Source: Rhizobium sp. (lineage in GTDB: Bacteria > Pseudomonadota > Alphaproteobacteria > Rhizobiales > Rhizobiaceae). Taken from it: 45,960 nucleotides of DNA. The stretch spans positions 1 to 45,960 of the forward strand of contig JAQGJP010000076.1 in NCBI GenBank assembly GCA_028290545.1, read 5' to 3'. The notes beneath the pieces were generated by a model. That model was given only the letters and a program-made list of their open reading frames with translations. It did not search any database and was not told the origin of the DNA. The position numbers were made by a program, and so were the translations under genes. This document shows, one piece after another, positions 1-8,014 of the stretch (within the stretch, counting starts at the first letter, position 1; every line of letters starts with the position of its first letter).

Positions 1-654
1 GAGCAAGCGGTGGACGGTGAATTCCGCCTTGTCGGCGTGAATGGAGATCTCGAAGCCGTCCTCGCAGGAATAGCCCGAGCGGGAAATGATGAAGAAGGCA
101 TCACGCAGCTCTTCGCCTACTACATCCATGAATTTCATGCTGGTGACTTCCGGACAGAATTCCGCCAGCACATGTTCGGCATGCGGGCCCTGTATGGCGA
201 TCAGCGCCCGGTTTTCCATGATCTCGAATGTGCAGGCATCGGAGAGATGCTCGGCCATATGCTTGAAATCGGCCGCTTTGCAGGAGGCATTGACGACCAT
301 GTAGAAATGATCGCCACGATTGGAGACCATCAGGTCGTCGAGGATTCCGCCCGCGTCGTTGGTGAAGAAGCCGTAGCGCTGGCGGCCGGGCTTCAACCCG
401 ACGATATCGACCGGGATCAGCCGTTCGAGCGCCAGGGCGGCGTCTTCAAGTCGGCCTGATTTCGGGCGGATCAGCACCTGGCCCATATGCGAAACATCGA
501 ACAGTCCGCAGGTCGTGCGGGTCGCCAGATGCTCTTTCAGCACGCCGGCGGGATATTGAACCGGCATGTCGTAGCCGGCGAACGGTACCATGCGGGCGCC
601 GAGCGACAGATGCAGGCCATGAAGGGGTGTTTTCAAGAGCGGCGTATCATTCAC
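1..654 (-). CDS. gcvT: Aminomethyltransferase, glycine cleavage T protein (partial, N-terminal part)
   Basis: The T protein of the glycine cleavage system transfers the methylene group of glycine from the lipoyl arm of the H protein to tetrahydrofolate and releases ammonia. The minus-strand reading has the family's opening: TPLHGLHLSLGARMVPFAGYD, then MPVQYP, the GLFDVSHMGQ motif and later ALIAIQGPHAE. I chose the GTG at 652-654 because a GGGAGA ribosome site lies just upstream and an in-frame stop lies a few codons further up; there is no ATG choice. About 218 codons are present, against roughly 370 for the family, so the C-terminal part lies beyond the left edge. gcvH and gcvP would be expected further left. 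The tandem glycine riboswitch upstream indicates glycine-induced expression. Confidence 0.93.
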   Translation of the reverse strand, partial: MNDTPLLKTPLHGLHLSLGARMVPFAGYDMPVQYPAGVLKEHLATRTTCGLFDVSHMGQVLIRPKSGRLEDAALALERLIPVDIVGLKPGRQRYGFFTNDAGGILDDLMVSNRGDHFYMVVNASCKAADFKHMAEHLSDACTFEIMENRALIAIQGPHAEHVLAEFCPEVTSMKFMDVVGEELRDAFFIISRSGYSCEDGFEISIHADKAEFTVHRLL

Positions 655-727
655 GAACGGTCTCCCGGGTTCGATGCCTCGGCATCAGCTCAAGAACGGG
701 TGCGCGATGGCACGCCCGCATGCTCAA

Positions 728-895
728 GCCCCCTCTGTCCCTTTGCCTGAGATTGTTATCCCTTCGGCAGATGCCCGGTCCTGTGTGACCGGCATCGTTC
801 TCCAGAGTCCGTATTCGCCTGCTGGTCCTTTGGCCTGAGAGTTTCCGGGGCGGTTGCTCCTTCGGCACTGCGTCTGCGCAGATTCTCCCAACAGG
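728..895 (-). ncRNA. Tandem glycine riboswitch controlling gcvT
   Basis: Two glycine aptamers lie head to tail on the minus strand in the gcvT leader. The upstream aptamer (about 819-893) reads GGGAGAATCT, then GCCGAAGGAGCAA, then CTCAGGCCAAAGGACCAG. The downstream aptamer (about 731-806) reads GGAGAACG, then GCCGAAGGGATAA, then CTCAGGCAAAGGGACAGAGG. These are the conserved core blocks of the family. In related bacteria glycine binding switches on the gcv operon. The start codon lies about 75 nt downstream, leaving room for the expression platform. Confidence 0.93.
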
Positions 896-1073
896 TGCGT
901 CTTTGATAGCGGCCCGCGCCGGTGGCTGGCAAGGGGGAAATGACGCGATCGGTACAATTTCCGTCGCTCGGCTTTTGCAGGCTGCGACGAATGGCAGAAC
1001 GCATTCGCGCAAAGGCGACTAGGCATGGTCGCGAGAATTGATTATGCATGCATCGAATTCGGGGAATCTGACG

Positions 1074-1445
1074 ATGCGGACATGGGCCAGGAAGGCGATC
1101 GCGATGCGCTTGTTTTGCGCGCTCGCTCTGTTCATGCTCGGTTTCACCAGCCATGCCATGGCCGGGCACGATACCGATCCCTACAGCGCCCAATACCGGC
1201 TGCCGGACGGCACTTTTGCCTCGATGTGCCTTCCCAGCCAAGAGCATGGCGCGCCACAGGGTGACAGCAATCACTGCAATACCTGCGTCCTGTCGGCCGG
1301 ACATCTGTTCACGCCGCTCGACATCGCCATGGCGTTGCCTCTGCGGTCGATGTCTTCGGAGCCCATCCTTTCGGCGGTAGTCGGCAATTCCAAGCGTATC
1401 CTCTCGCATCACGGCCAGAGCCGCGGTCCTCCACTGAACGCCTGA
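1074..1445 (+). CDS. Small secreted Cys-containing protein (DUF2946-like)
   Basis: A 123-residue protein with an N-terminal signal or membrane segment (MRTWARKAIAMRLF, then ALALFMLGF, then SHAMA). It is followed by LPDGTFASMC, a HCNTCVLSAGH motif and a polar tail. Spaced Cys and His residues after a signal peptide, next to a YcnI/PCu(A)C gene, match DUF2946-type proteins found beside copper genes; I make this call by pattern only. In-frame TTG (1038) and ATG (1044) starts lie upstream, but the ATG at 1074 puts the basic residues directly before the hydrophobic segment. It lies 81 nt before the copper-chaperone fusion gene in the same direction, so the two may form an operon. A role in copper handling is inference. 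Confidence 0.65.
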   Translation: MRTWARKAIAMRLFCALALFMLGFTSHAMAGHDTDPYSAQYRLPDGTFASMCLPSQEHGAPQGDSNHCNTCVLSAGHLFTPLDIAMALPLRSMSSEPILSAVVGNSKRILSHHGQSRGPPLNA

Positions 1446-1526
1446 TCCATTCTCCACGATCATTCGCCGCGGCATGCGGCAAGGCCAGCACCGGACCGAG
1501 ATCCCGTGCGTTCAGAAAGCATCACC

Positions 1527-2486
1527 ATGTTCAAGTCCAAAATTTTCACATCCCTCATCCTCTCCGCCCTGCCTGCTGCAGCCTTCGCGCACGCAACGCT
1601 GGTGACGCCGGAAGCACCCGCCGACAGCTATTACCTCGCCGTGCTGCAGGTGCCGCATGGCTGCGACGGCAAGGCGACGACGGAAGTCCAGATCAAGCTG
1701 CCCGAGGGGTTCATCGCCGCCCAGCCCATGCCCAAGCCGGGCTGGGAGATCGAGATCATCAAGGGCAAATACCAGAAGACCTACGACAACCATGGCAAGC
1801 CGGTCGCGGAAGGTCCGCTGGAAATCCGCTGGAAGAACGGCAACCTGCCGGACGAATATTACGACACCTTCACGATTTCGGGGAAATTCGCCGATATCGC
1901 CGCCGGCACGGCGGTGCCCTTCGTCACCACGCAGATCTGCGGCACGGATGGCAAGGCCGTCTGGGACCAGATCGCCAAGCAAGGCCAGAGCCATCACGAT
2001 CTCAAGAACCCGGCGCCGGTCGTGACGCTGACGGCGGCGGACGAGCACGGCCATCATGACGACATGGCGGGCATGTTCATGCCGGTGACAGTCGGGGACC
2101 TGCAGATCACGTCCGCGGCGATCAAGGCGATGACGCCGGGCCAGCCGGTCGGCGGCGGATTCGTCACGGTCGTCAACAACGGCAAGCAGGATGACAGGCT
2201 TGTGTCGGTGACGGTTGCGGCGGGTGCCGAACGTGTCGAACTGCATGAAATGGCGATGAACAACGACATCATGACCATGCGAAGGCTCGCCGACGGCATT
2301 CCAATTGCTGCCGGCCAGACCGTCGAGATGAAGCCCGGCGCACTGCATATGATGATCATGGGTGTCGCCAAGCCGTTCAAGGCAGGCGAGACGGTGCGAG
2401 CGACGCTGACGTTCGAGAAGGCGGGCAAAGTCGAGATCGATATGCCCGTCAAGGACATGAAGCCCGGCATGGGGCACAAGATGTGA
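1527..2486 (+). CDS. YcnI-like (DUF1775) domain fused to a PCu(A)C copper chaperone
   Basis: A 319-residue exported protein. After a signal peptide ending at AAAFA, the mature chain begins with His (HATLVTPE), the N-terminal copper ligand of YcnI/DUF1775 proteins. That domain covers about residues 20-165 and includes PHGCDGKATTEVQIKLPEG and a conserved WKNGNLPDEYYDTF. A His-rich linker (DEHGHHDDM) leads to a PCu(A)C domain (about 190-310). It carries the Cu(I)-binding pattern: VELHEMAM, then MTMRRL, then HMMIMG. PCu(A)C proteins deliver copper to cytochrome oxidase CuA or to other periplasmic sites. The ATG at 1527 is preferred to the GTG at 1506 because it leads straight into the signal peptide. 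The two domains are often separate genes. Confidence 0.88.
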   Translation: MFKSKIFTSLILSALPAAAFAHATLVTPEAPADSYYLAVLQVPHGCDGKATTEVQIKLPEGFIAAQPMPKPGWEIEIIKGKYQKTYDNHGKPVAEGPLEIRWKNGNLPDEYYDTFTISGKFADIAAGTAVPFVTTQICGTDGKAVWDQIAKQGQSHHDLKNPAPVVTLTAADEHGHHDDMAGMFMPVTVGDLQITSAAIKAMTPGQPVGGGFVTVVNNGKQDDRLVSVTVAAGAERVELHEMAMNNDIMTMRRLADGIPIAAGQTVEMKPGALHMMIMGVAKPFKAGETVRATLTFEKAGKVEIDMPVKDMKPGMGHKM

Positions 2487-2503
2487 GTGATGTCTGACAG
2501 TTT

Positions 2504-2531
2504 CTCCGGCTTGCGGGGCGTCAGGCCGGAG
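2504..2531. terminator. Hairpin between convergent genes
   Basis: A 7-bp perfect stem (CTCCGGC / GCCGGAG) begins 18 nt after the copper-chaperone stop and ends 14 nt before the stop of the convergent minus-strand gene. There is no strong T tract on either strand, so it is only a candidate bidirectional terminator. Confidence 0.4.
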
Positions 2532-2545
2532 TGCTCATTGTCGCC

Positions 2546-2965
2546 TCAGGAAAGGCTTTCGGGGGCTGGCAGGGCAATATACGCGGCCTGCTCTTCGTGG
2601 AATTCCTCGTCGTCGGTATCGTCTGACGATTGCCCTGGTGTGTGCTCATCGTCGGCGTCCCGTGTCGCTTTCTCTTCCGCCTCCTCGTCGCGACCGGAGA
2701 AATAGGCATCTTCGGCTTCCTGGATTGTTGCCTGTTGAAGCAGCGGACCGCGCTCGCCTGCGGTCAGGAAGAACAGTGCCAAGGCCGGTGGTCCGACAAT
2801 GGTCATCCTCTGTGCATGGCGCAGATTATCCGTTTGCCGGGCTTCCAGGATCTGGACATGCGTGGTGTCCGCAGTTTGCGCCGTGCCGCTCACCCGTGCG
2901 CTCGCCTTCAGCGGTTCTGTCGCATAGGCCGCCGTGGCAGCGGATACACTCATGATCTGGGTCAT
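2546..2965 (-). CDS. Hypothetical protein with acidic C-terminus
   Basis: No family recognised. The reading frame gives a 139-residue protein with codon use like its neighbours, which supports it over the overlapping plus-strand frames. The N-terminal half is rich in Ala, Ser and Thr. A short hydrophobic stretch (IVGPPALALFFLTAG) lies near residues 54-68. The C-terminal half is strongly acidic, with runs such as GRDEEAEEK and SSDDTDDEEF. An ATG at 3007 in the same frame would add 14 residues; neither start has a strong ribosome site. It converges on the copper-chaperone gene. The 313 bases from 2966 to 3278 hold no other convincing gene and probably contain the promoters of this gene and of the ABC operon. 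Confidence 0.55.
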   Translation of the reverse strand: MTQIMSVSAATAAYATEPLKASARVSGTAQTADTTHVQILEARQTDNLRHAQRMTIVGPPALALFFLTAGERGPLLQQATIQEAEDAYFSGRDEEAEEKATRDADDEHTPGQSSDDTDDEEFHEEQAAYIALPAPESLS

Positions 2966-3278
2966 TGCGCTGGTCCGGTGATCGATTTGGCTCGGACCGT
3001 AACGCATGAAGGTGCAGGATCGATTGCGGTCATTCTTCAGTTTTTAACGAAATCGCACTTTTGACGTGCAAAGTCCGGCAATTGTCGTCTCCGTCCCATC
3101 GGCGGATCATCTTGGCAGGCGGCGCGAGACAATGCGGAGGGCCATCGCCAACGGAAAAACAGACTGAAAGATATAGCAATGAACTGCGGGAAATCAGCTT
3201 TTCCCGGCAACTTCATACTCTCTCACCGCTATCAGAAAGTTCGCCAGGGAAGAGGGCGAACTATGGGAGGAGTGGGAA

Positions 3279-4523
3279 ATGAAGAAGTGGTTGATGACGA
3301 CGGTGGCCATGGTCGCCCTGTCCACGAGTGCCGCATTCGCCGAGGACCTGAAGATCGGGGTGCTTGTCACGCTCGAGGGCACCTATACCGTTCTGGGCGA
3401 GGATTCGATGCGCGGCGTCGAGATCGCCGTCAAGGAAATCCCGGAAATCGACGGCAAGACGGTCAAGACGATCGTCGCCTCCACCGATACGACGCCGGAA
3501 AGCGCGGTCCGCGCCGCCCGCAAGCTGGTCGAGCAGGATGGCGTCACCGTGATCGTCGGTCCGCTTTCAGGTTCCGAAGGCATCGCGCTGCGCGATTTCG
3601 CCAAGCAGAACCCGAATGTCACCATCATCAACGGTCTTTCCGGCGCTCAGGAAGCCACGATGGTCGATCCGTCAGCGAACTTCTTCCGCTACAACATGGA
3701 TGGCGCGCAATGGGGCGCCGGTCTCGGCAAGTATGTGTTCGAGCAGAAGGGCTGGAAGAAGGTGGCCTCCGTCGCCGAGGATTATTCGTTCGGCTACACC
3801 AACTTCCTCGGTTTCGCGCTCGGCTTCTGCCAGGCGGGCGGCGAGATCACCGAGCGCCAGTGGGTGCCGCTCGGCACCAAGGATTTCTCCTCGATCATCG
3901 CGGCTCTGCCTGACGATGTCGATGCCATCTATGTCGGTCTCGGCGGCGGTGACGCCGTCAACTTCCTCAACCAGTATCAGCAGGCGGGTGGCGACGCGCA
4001 TCTGATCGGCGGCACGATCATGGTCGACGGCACGGTGCTGAACGCCAAGGGCGACGCCAAGAAGGCGCTGATCGGCACGCCGTCGGGCGGCCCGCAATCC
4101 GACAACGACACGGATGCGGCCTGGACCAAGTTCGTGAAATCCTATCAGGATGCGTTCCCGGCCGACAAGCGCTTCCCGTCGCCGTCGCTGTTTGCGACCG
4201 GCTATTACAACTCGACCATGGCAACGCTGAAGGCGCTGCAGGAAGTCAAGGGCGACATCGCCGGCGACCAGAAGGCCTTCCGCGAAGCGCTGCGTAACAT
4301 GCAGCTCAATGCGCCGAACGGCCACATCAAGCTTGACGACAACCGTCAGGCGATCGGCACGAACTTCATCAATGAAGTGGCCGAAGGCCCGGACGGCAAC
4401 CTCATCAACAAGCTGGTCATGAAGGTTCCGGATGTGAACCAGACGCTGGGTCTCAGTGCCGAATCCTTCAAGGCGCTCGGCCTGCCGTCCAGAGACACGC
4501 CGGTCTGCAAAACGCAATATTGA
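3279..4523 (+). CDS. ABC transporter periplasmic binding protein, branched-chain amino acid type
   Basis: A 414-residue secreted solute receptor of the LivK-like (Peripla_BP_6) class. The signal peptide MKKWLMTTVAMVALSTSAAFA is followed by EDLKIGVLVTLEGTYTVLGE, the usual opening of the first lobe. Later family features are VIVGPLSGSEGIALRDFA and YSFGYTNFLGFALGF. A GGGAGGAG ribosome site precedes the ATG. It is the first gene of a long same-strand block containing the matching permeases and ATPases, although an alcohol dehydrogenase and an AraC gene lie in between. The ligand cannot be read from sequence. The class binds amino acids, amides, aromatic acids and heterocycles, and the Mo hydroxylase downstream suggests an aromatic or N-heterocyclic ligand (inference). 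Confidence 0.92.
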   Translation: MKKWLMTTVAMVALSTSAAFAEDLKIGVLVTLEGTYTVLGEDSMRGVEIAVKEIPEIDGKTVKTIVASTDTTPESAVRAARKLVEQDGVTVIVGPLSGSEGIALRDFAKQNPNVTIINGLSGAQEATMVDPSANFFRYNMDGAQWGAGLGKYVFEQKGWKKVASVAEDYSFGYTNFLGFALGFCQAGGEITERQWVPLGTKDFSSIIAALPDDVDAIYVGLGGGDAVNFLNQYQQAGGDAHLIGGTIMVDGTVLNAKGDAKKALIGTPSGGPQSDNDTDAAWTKFVKSYQDAFPADKRFPSPSLFATGYYNSTMATLKALQEVKGDIAGDQKAFREALRNMQLNAPNGHIKLDDNRQAIGTNFINEVAEGPDGNLINKLVMKVPDVNQTLGLSAESFKALGLPSRDTPVCKTQY

Positions 4524-4539
4524 TCTTCAGCATCGCGTG

Positions 4540-4563
4540 GAGCCGGGCGCATTTGCCCGGCTC
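4540..4563 (+). terminator. Strong stem-loop after the binding-protein gene
   Basis: A perfect 9-bp stem (GAGCCGGGC / GCCCGGCTC) with a 6-nt loop begins 16 nt after the stop codon. There is no T tract, so it more likely protects the 3' end of the binding-protein message or attenuates read-through, as is common after periplasmic receptor genes. Confidence 0.55.
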
Positions 4564-4607
4564 ATCCCGTGTGACGACTGTCTGTGCAACGAAGGCCCGG
4601 TTCCGTC

Positions 4608-5741
4608 ATGTCGCTGATCAACTACCTGAACAAAGTGCATTTCGCCGATAACGTTCTGGAAGAAGCGCTGCTGGCGGAGACGTTTGCGCTCGGAATCTCC
4701 AGGCCGATGATCGTCACCGACGCCGGTGTCGCGGCCGCCGGCCTGCTCGACCGGCTGGTCGATGCGCTCGACAGGCGGCTCGATCCGGTGATTTTCTCCG
4801 ACACGCCAGCCAACCCGACCGAACGGGCCTGCCTTGAAACGGCGGAGATCTACAACGGACATGGCTGCGATTGCCTGATCGGCTTCGGCGGCGGGTCGTC
4901 CATCGATCTTGCCAAGGCGATCGCGATCGTGGTGTCGCATGAGGGTCCGCTATCCTCTTACACAGCGGTCGAAGGCGGCATGGCGCGGATCCGCAATACC
5001 CTGCCGCCTGTCATCGCCATTCCCACCACAGCCGGGACGGGTTCGGAAGTCAGCCGCAGCACGATCATCGTCTTCGACGATGGGCGGAAGCTCGGCATAT
5101 TGAGCCCGTTCCTGGTCCCCAGAGTGGCGATATGCGACCCGACGCTGACATTGACCCTTCCGCCGGTCTTGACAGCGGGAACCGGGATGGACGCAATCAC
5201 CCATTGTATCGAGACTTACATCGCCACGGCCTATAATCCTCCGGCCGACGGCATTGCCATTGATGGCCTGACGCGCGGCTTTGCCAATATCGAGCGTGCG
5301 GTGGACAATGGCGCCGATCTTGCCGCCCGCCGTGAAATGATGGCGGCGGCGATGAACGGCGCGCTGTCGTTCCAGAAGGGGCTCGGCGGCGTGCATGCCA
5401 TGAGCCACGCGCTTGGCGGCCTGTGGGAAAAGCGGCTGCATCATGGTGTGCTGAACGCCGTGCTGCTGCCGCATGTGCTGGCATTCAACGCGCCGGCGGT
5501 TTCGCACCGCTATGCCGCCCTTCGCCATGCCATGAAGCTGCCGGACGGGATCGAGCTTGGCGACAGCCTCTCGCGATTGTCGGAGCGGATCGGCCTGCCG
5601 ACAACGCTGGGCGAGATGAAACTCGAAAAGTCGGATGTCGAATGGGCCGCGCCGCTGGCCGAACGAGACCATACCAACAGCACCAATCCCCGCCGGGCGA
5701 CGGCGGAGGATTATCGGGCGCTCATGCTTGCCGCGCTCTGA
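4608..5741 (+). CDS. Iron-containing alcohol dehydrogenase
   Basis: A 377-residue member of the group III, metal-dependent alcohol dehydrogenase family, which oxidises an alcohol or hydroxy acid or reduces the aldehyde or keto acid with NAD(P). The nucleotide-binding motif GGGSSID is at about residues 94-100 and AIPTTAGTGSEVSR at 137-150. The metal ligands are present: D195 and H199 (GMDAITHCIETY), H263 or H267 (GGVHAMSHALGG) and H279 (HHGVLNAVLLPH). The ATG at 4608 fits the family's N-terminus; an in-frame start at 4584 would add eight unlikely residues. It lies 84 nt downstream of the binding-protein gene and probably acts on an intermediate of the pathway encoded here. The substrate is unknown. 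Confidence 0.9.
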   Translation: MSLINYLNKVHFADNVLEEALLAETFALGISRPMIVTDAGVAAAGLLDRLVDALDRRLDPVIFSDTPANPTERACLETAEIYNGHGCDCLIGFGGGSSIDLAKAIAIVVSHEGPLSSYTAVEGGMARIRNTLPPVIAIPTTAGTGSEVSRSTIIVFDDGRKLGILSPFLVPRVAICDPTLTLTLPPVLTAGTGMDAITHCIETYIATAYNPPADGIAIDGLTRGFANIERAVDNGADLAARREMMAAAMNGALSFQKGLGGVHAMSHALGGLWEKRLHHGVLNAVLLPHVLAFNAPAVSHRYAALRHAMKLPDGIELGDSLSRLSERIGLPTTLGEMKLEKSDVEWAAPLAERDHTNSTNPRRATAEDYRALMLAAL

Positions 5742-5793
5742 AATTGACTGAACATTGCTGTATTGCGTGAGAAACAACCTTCTGGGGCGCTGC

Positions 5794-5832
5794 AATACTC
5801 TCGGATACGGTGTTTCCATATCCGAGAGTATT
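5794..5832. promoter_or_regulatory. Perfect 14-bp inverted repeat upstream of the AraC gene
   Basis: AATACTCTCGGATA (5794-5807) is repeated exactly inverted as TATCCGAGAGTATT (5819-5832) around an 11-nt spacer. It lies 52 nt after the alcohol dehydrogenase stop and about 115 nt before the AraC gene. A short T-rich stretch (ATTATTTT) follows on the plus strand, so it may be a rho-independent terminator for the dehydrogenase. Its AT-containing symmetric arms also suit a regulator operator. Confidence 0.6.
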
Positions 5833-5947
5833 ATTTTCTGCATATTCCATCTTGAAATGACTGCCGGCCCGGTAGCTAAATGGCAACTTGGAGAACGCGC
5901 GGACGAGGGAGGAGACTCGGGCGGCGCGAGGACAACGGGAGGAGTCC

Positions 5948-6805
5948 ATGAGTACAGCCTTGGCCGTCTATCATGGGCCATTCGGGCGCGTGGCATTGTA
6001 TTCCATCAATCGCCCGATGGCGACGCACGCGCATCGCGAAGGACATCTCACCTTTTTCGTGCAGGGAACGCCGTCGCATGTCACCGCGTCCGGCGTCACC
6101 TGTCGCATCGATGCCGGGACCGCAGGCACGGTCAATCCCTGGCAGCCGCACAATTTCGTGCCTGGCGACATGAGCGACGGGACCCTTTTCCTAGTGCTTT
6201 ACATCAAGCCGATCTGGTTTCTGCAGGTGGGCCGCAATGCCCAGAACGCCCTGCGCTTCGGCCGCGACCGGGTGGCGGTGACGCCGCAGATCCACAGGCT
6301 CGTGCAGCTCGTTTCCACCCTGCTGCTGGACAACGAGCAGTCCGACCTGTTCGATGGCTATCTCTATGAACTGACCCGCGAATGCTATGACCAGACGTGG
6401 CAATGGCAGCCGGACGCATCACCACTGGAATGCGAGCCCGCTCCGCCACCGCCGGCGCCGCAATGGACCGGTGTCCGCGACTATCGGGTCCGCAACTCGA
6501 TCAAGCTGATGAACGAGCGGATCGGCGACGAGATCGCGCTCGATACGATCGCGCGGGATTCCGGCCTGTCGCGGCCGCATTTCTACAAGCTGTTCCGCGA
6601 GCATGCGGGAATAACCCCGAATGTCTATCTCAACACGCTGAGAATGGAAAACGCCATCGACATGCTGACCAAGACCCACAATGCCGTGACCTCGATCGGG
6701 CTCGATCTCGGGTTTGCCTCGCAGGCCAGCTTTACCCGCTTCTTCACATCCAATGTCGGCATACCGCCGACGGACTACAGGCGTGTCGCGTCGGTGGTGA
6801 ACTGA
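5948..6805 (+). CDS. AraC-family transcriptional regulator
   Basis: A 285-residue protein with a cupin-like N-terminal sensor half (about residues 10-110, including HAHREGHLTFFVQG and GTVNPWQPHNFVPGD). The C-terminal double helix-turn-helix covers about 185-285. The second half reads DTIARDSGLSRPHFYKLFRE, then GITPNVYLNTLRMENAI, then IGLDLGFASQASFTRFF, the classic AraC/XylS signature. The ATG at 5948 has a GGGAGGAG site 5-12 nt upstream, so the longer in-frame opening at 5888 is not used. A Pro-rich linker (EPAPPPPAPQ) separates the halves. Its place between the binding-protein/dehydrogenase pair and the permeases makes it the likely regulator of the block. Confidence 0.92.
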   Translation: MSTALAVYHGPFGRVALYSINRPMATHAHREGHLTFFVQGTPSHVTASGVTCRIDAGTAGTVNPWQPHNFVPGDMSDGTLFLVLYIKPIWFLQVGRNAQNALRFGRDRVAVTPQIHRLVQLVSTLLLDNEQSDLFDGYLYELTRECYDQTWQWQPDASPLECEPAPPPPAPQWTGVRDYRVRNSIKLMNERIGDEIALDTIARDSGLSRPHFYKLFREHAGITPNVYLNTLRMENAIDMLTKTHNAVTSIGLDLGFASQASFTRFFTSNVGIPPTDYRRVASVVN

Positions 6806-7000
6806 GCGCAGTCGTCCGTCCGATACGCTTTTAGCCGATGAAACGGGATAGTATCAGACTGAGAGGTACGCGAATTTCCGCACACGGTTTTAATCTCCCT
6901 CCTAGGTTCAACATGCACTGGGAGGATGCGCCTTGGCCTTCGATCACCATCTGACCATGTTGCTGATATTTTCGCCATTGCTCATCGAACGAGGGCGCCC

Positions 7001-8014
7001 GTGAACGGACTGATGCAGCGCCATCCCCTGAGGTCACTGATCATCTTCGTGGTCGTCGCGGTGTTTGTCTGGGCGATCTTCGCCGCCTGGCCGCCGGGGC
7101 TGGAAAGCGTCATGGGCAAGAAGAAAGTGTTCCTGAGCGCCTTCTTCAACGGCATCACGCTGGGCGCCCTCTATTTCCTCGTCGCCAGCGGCTTCACCCT
7201 GATCTTCGGGCTGATGAAGAACGTCAATCTCGCCCATGGCTCGCTCTACATGTTCGGCGGCTATATCGGCTACGAGGTGGCTACACTCACCGGCTGGTGG
7301 ATACTGAGCTTCGCCGCCGCTTTCCTCGTGGTCGGCGTGCTCGGCATTCTGCTGCAACTGGTGGTCTTCCGCCGTATGGAAGGCCAGGACCTGCGGCAGA
7401 CGCTGGTGACGATCGGCATTTCCATCGTGCTCGCCGATATCATGCTGTGGATCTGGGGCGGTAATTTCTATCAGATACTGGCGCCGGAATGGCTGAACGG
7501 GCCGATGAAACTGCCGCTGGTGACAGCGGTGAAATCGAGCGGCGAACCGGTCTATATGAGCTACCCGATCGTGCGGCTGGTGATCCTCTGCGGCGCGATC
7601 GTCATCGGCGTGGCGATGTGGTGGGCGCTCAATCGCACCAGGATCGGCATGCTGATCCGCGCCGGCGTCGATGACCGCGACATGCTGTCGGCCACCGGCG
7701 TGCGCATCCAGCGGGTTTTCGTTCTGGTCTTCGCCTTTGGCGCCGGTCTTGCGGGCGTCGGCGGTGTCGTCGGCGGCACGTTCCAGTCGATCGCGCCGGG
7801 CGAGGATATCCGCTTTCTGCTGGCGTCGCTGGTGGTGGTGATCGTCGGCGGCATGGGCTCGATCCCGGGTGCCGCCTTGGGCGCGCTGATCATCGGGCTG
7901 GCGGAGCAGTTCGGCTCGGTCTATTTCCCGACCTATGCGGTGGTCCTGACCTTCCTGATCATGGTCGTGGTTCTGGCCTTCAAGCCTCAGGGCCTGCTCG
8001 GGAGAACCCGCTGA
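7001..8014 (+). CDS. ABC transporter permease, LivH-like
   Basis: A 337-residue inner-membrane permease of the branched-chain amino acid type. The core begins with FFNGITLGALYFLVASGFTLIFGLM followed by NVNLAHGSLYMFGGYIGY, the LivH signature. Later parts include a coupling-helix region (RIGMLIRAGVDDRDMLSATG) and a C-terminal GGMGSIPGAALGALIIGLAEQ. I chose the GTG at 7001 because GAGGGCG lies just upstream; an ATG at 6926 would add 25 residues unlike the family. An unusual N-terminal helix (about residues 12-30) precedes the standard core. The stop overlaps the next start (TGATG). There is about 195 nt between the AraC gene and this one, enough for a separate promoter. Confidence 0.9.
   Translation: MNGLMQRHPLRSLIIFVVVAVFVWAIFAAWPPGLESVMGKKKVFLSAFFNGITLGALYFLVASGFTLIFGLMKNVNLAHGSLYMFGGYIGYEVATLTGWWILSFAAAFLVVGVLGILLQLVVFRRMEGQDLRQTLVTIGISIVLADIMLWIWGGNFYQILAPEWLNGPMKLPLVTAVKSSGEPVYMSYPIVRLVILCGAIVIGVAMWWALNRTRIGMLIRAGVDDRDMLSATGVRIQRVFVLVFAFGAGLAGVGGVVGGTFQSIAPGEDIRFLLASLVVVIVGGMGSIPGAALGALIIGLAEQFGSVYFPTYAVVLTFLIMVVVLAFKPQGLLGRTR

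Noticed and set aside
2630..3064. 144-codon plus-strand ORF
   Set aside because: It overlaps the minus-strand hypothetical gene, whose codon use fits the genome better; this frame is Cys- and Arg-rich.
6912..6953. 13-codon ORF before the LivH-like gene, possible leader peptide
   Set aside because: There is no ribosome site, no runs of a single amino acid and no terminator/antiterminator pair, so attenuation is unsupported.
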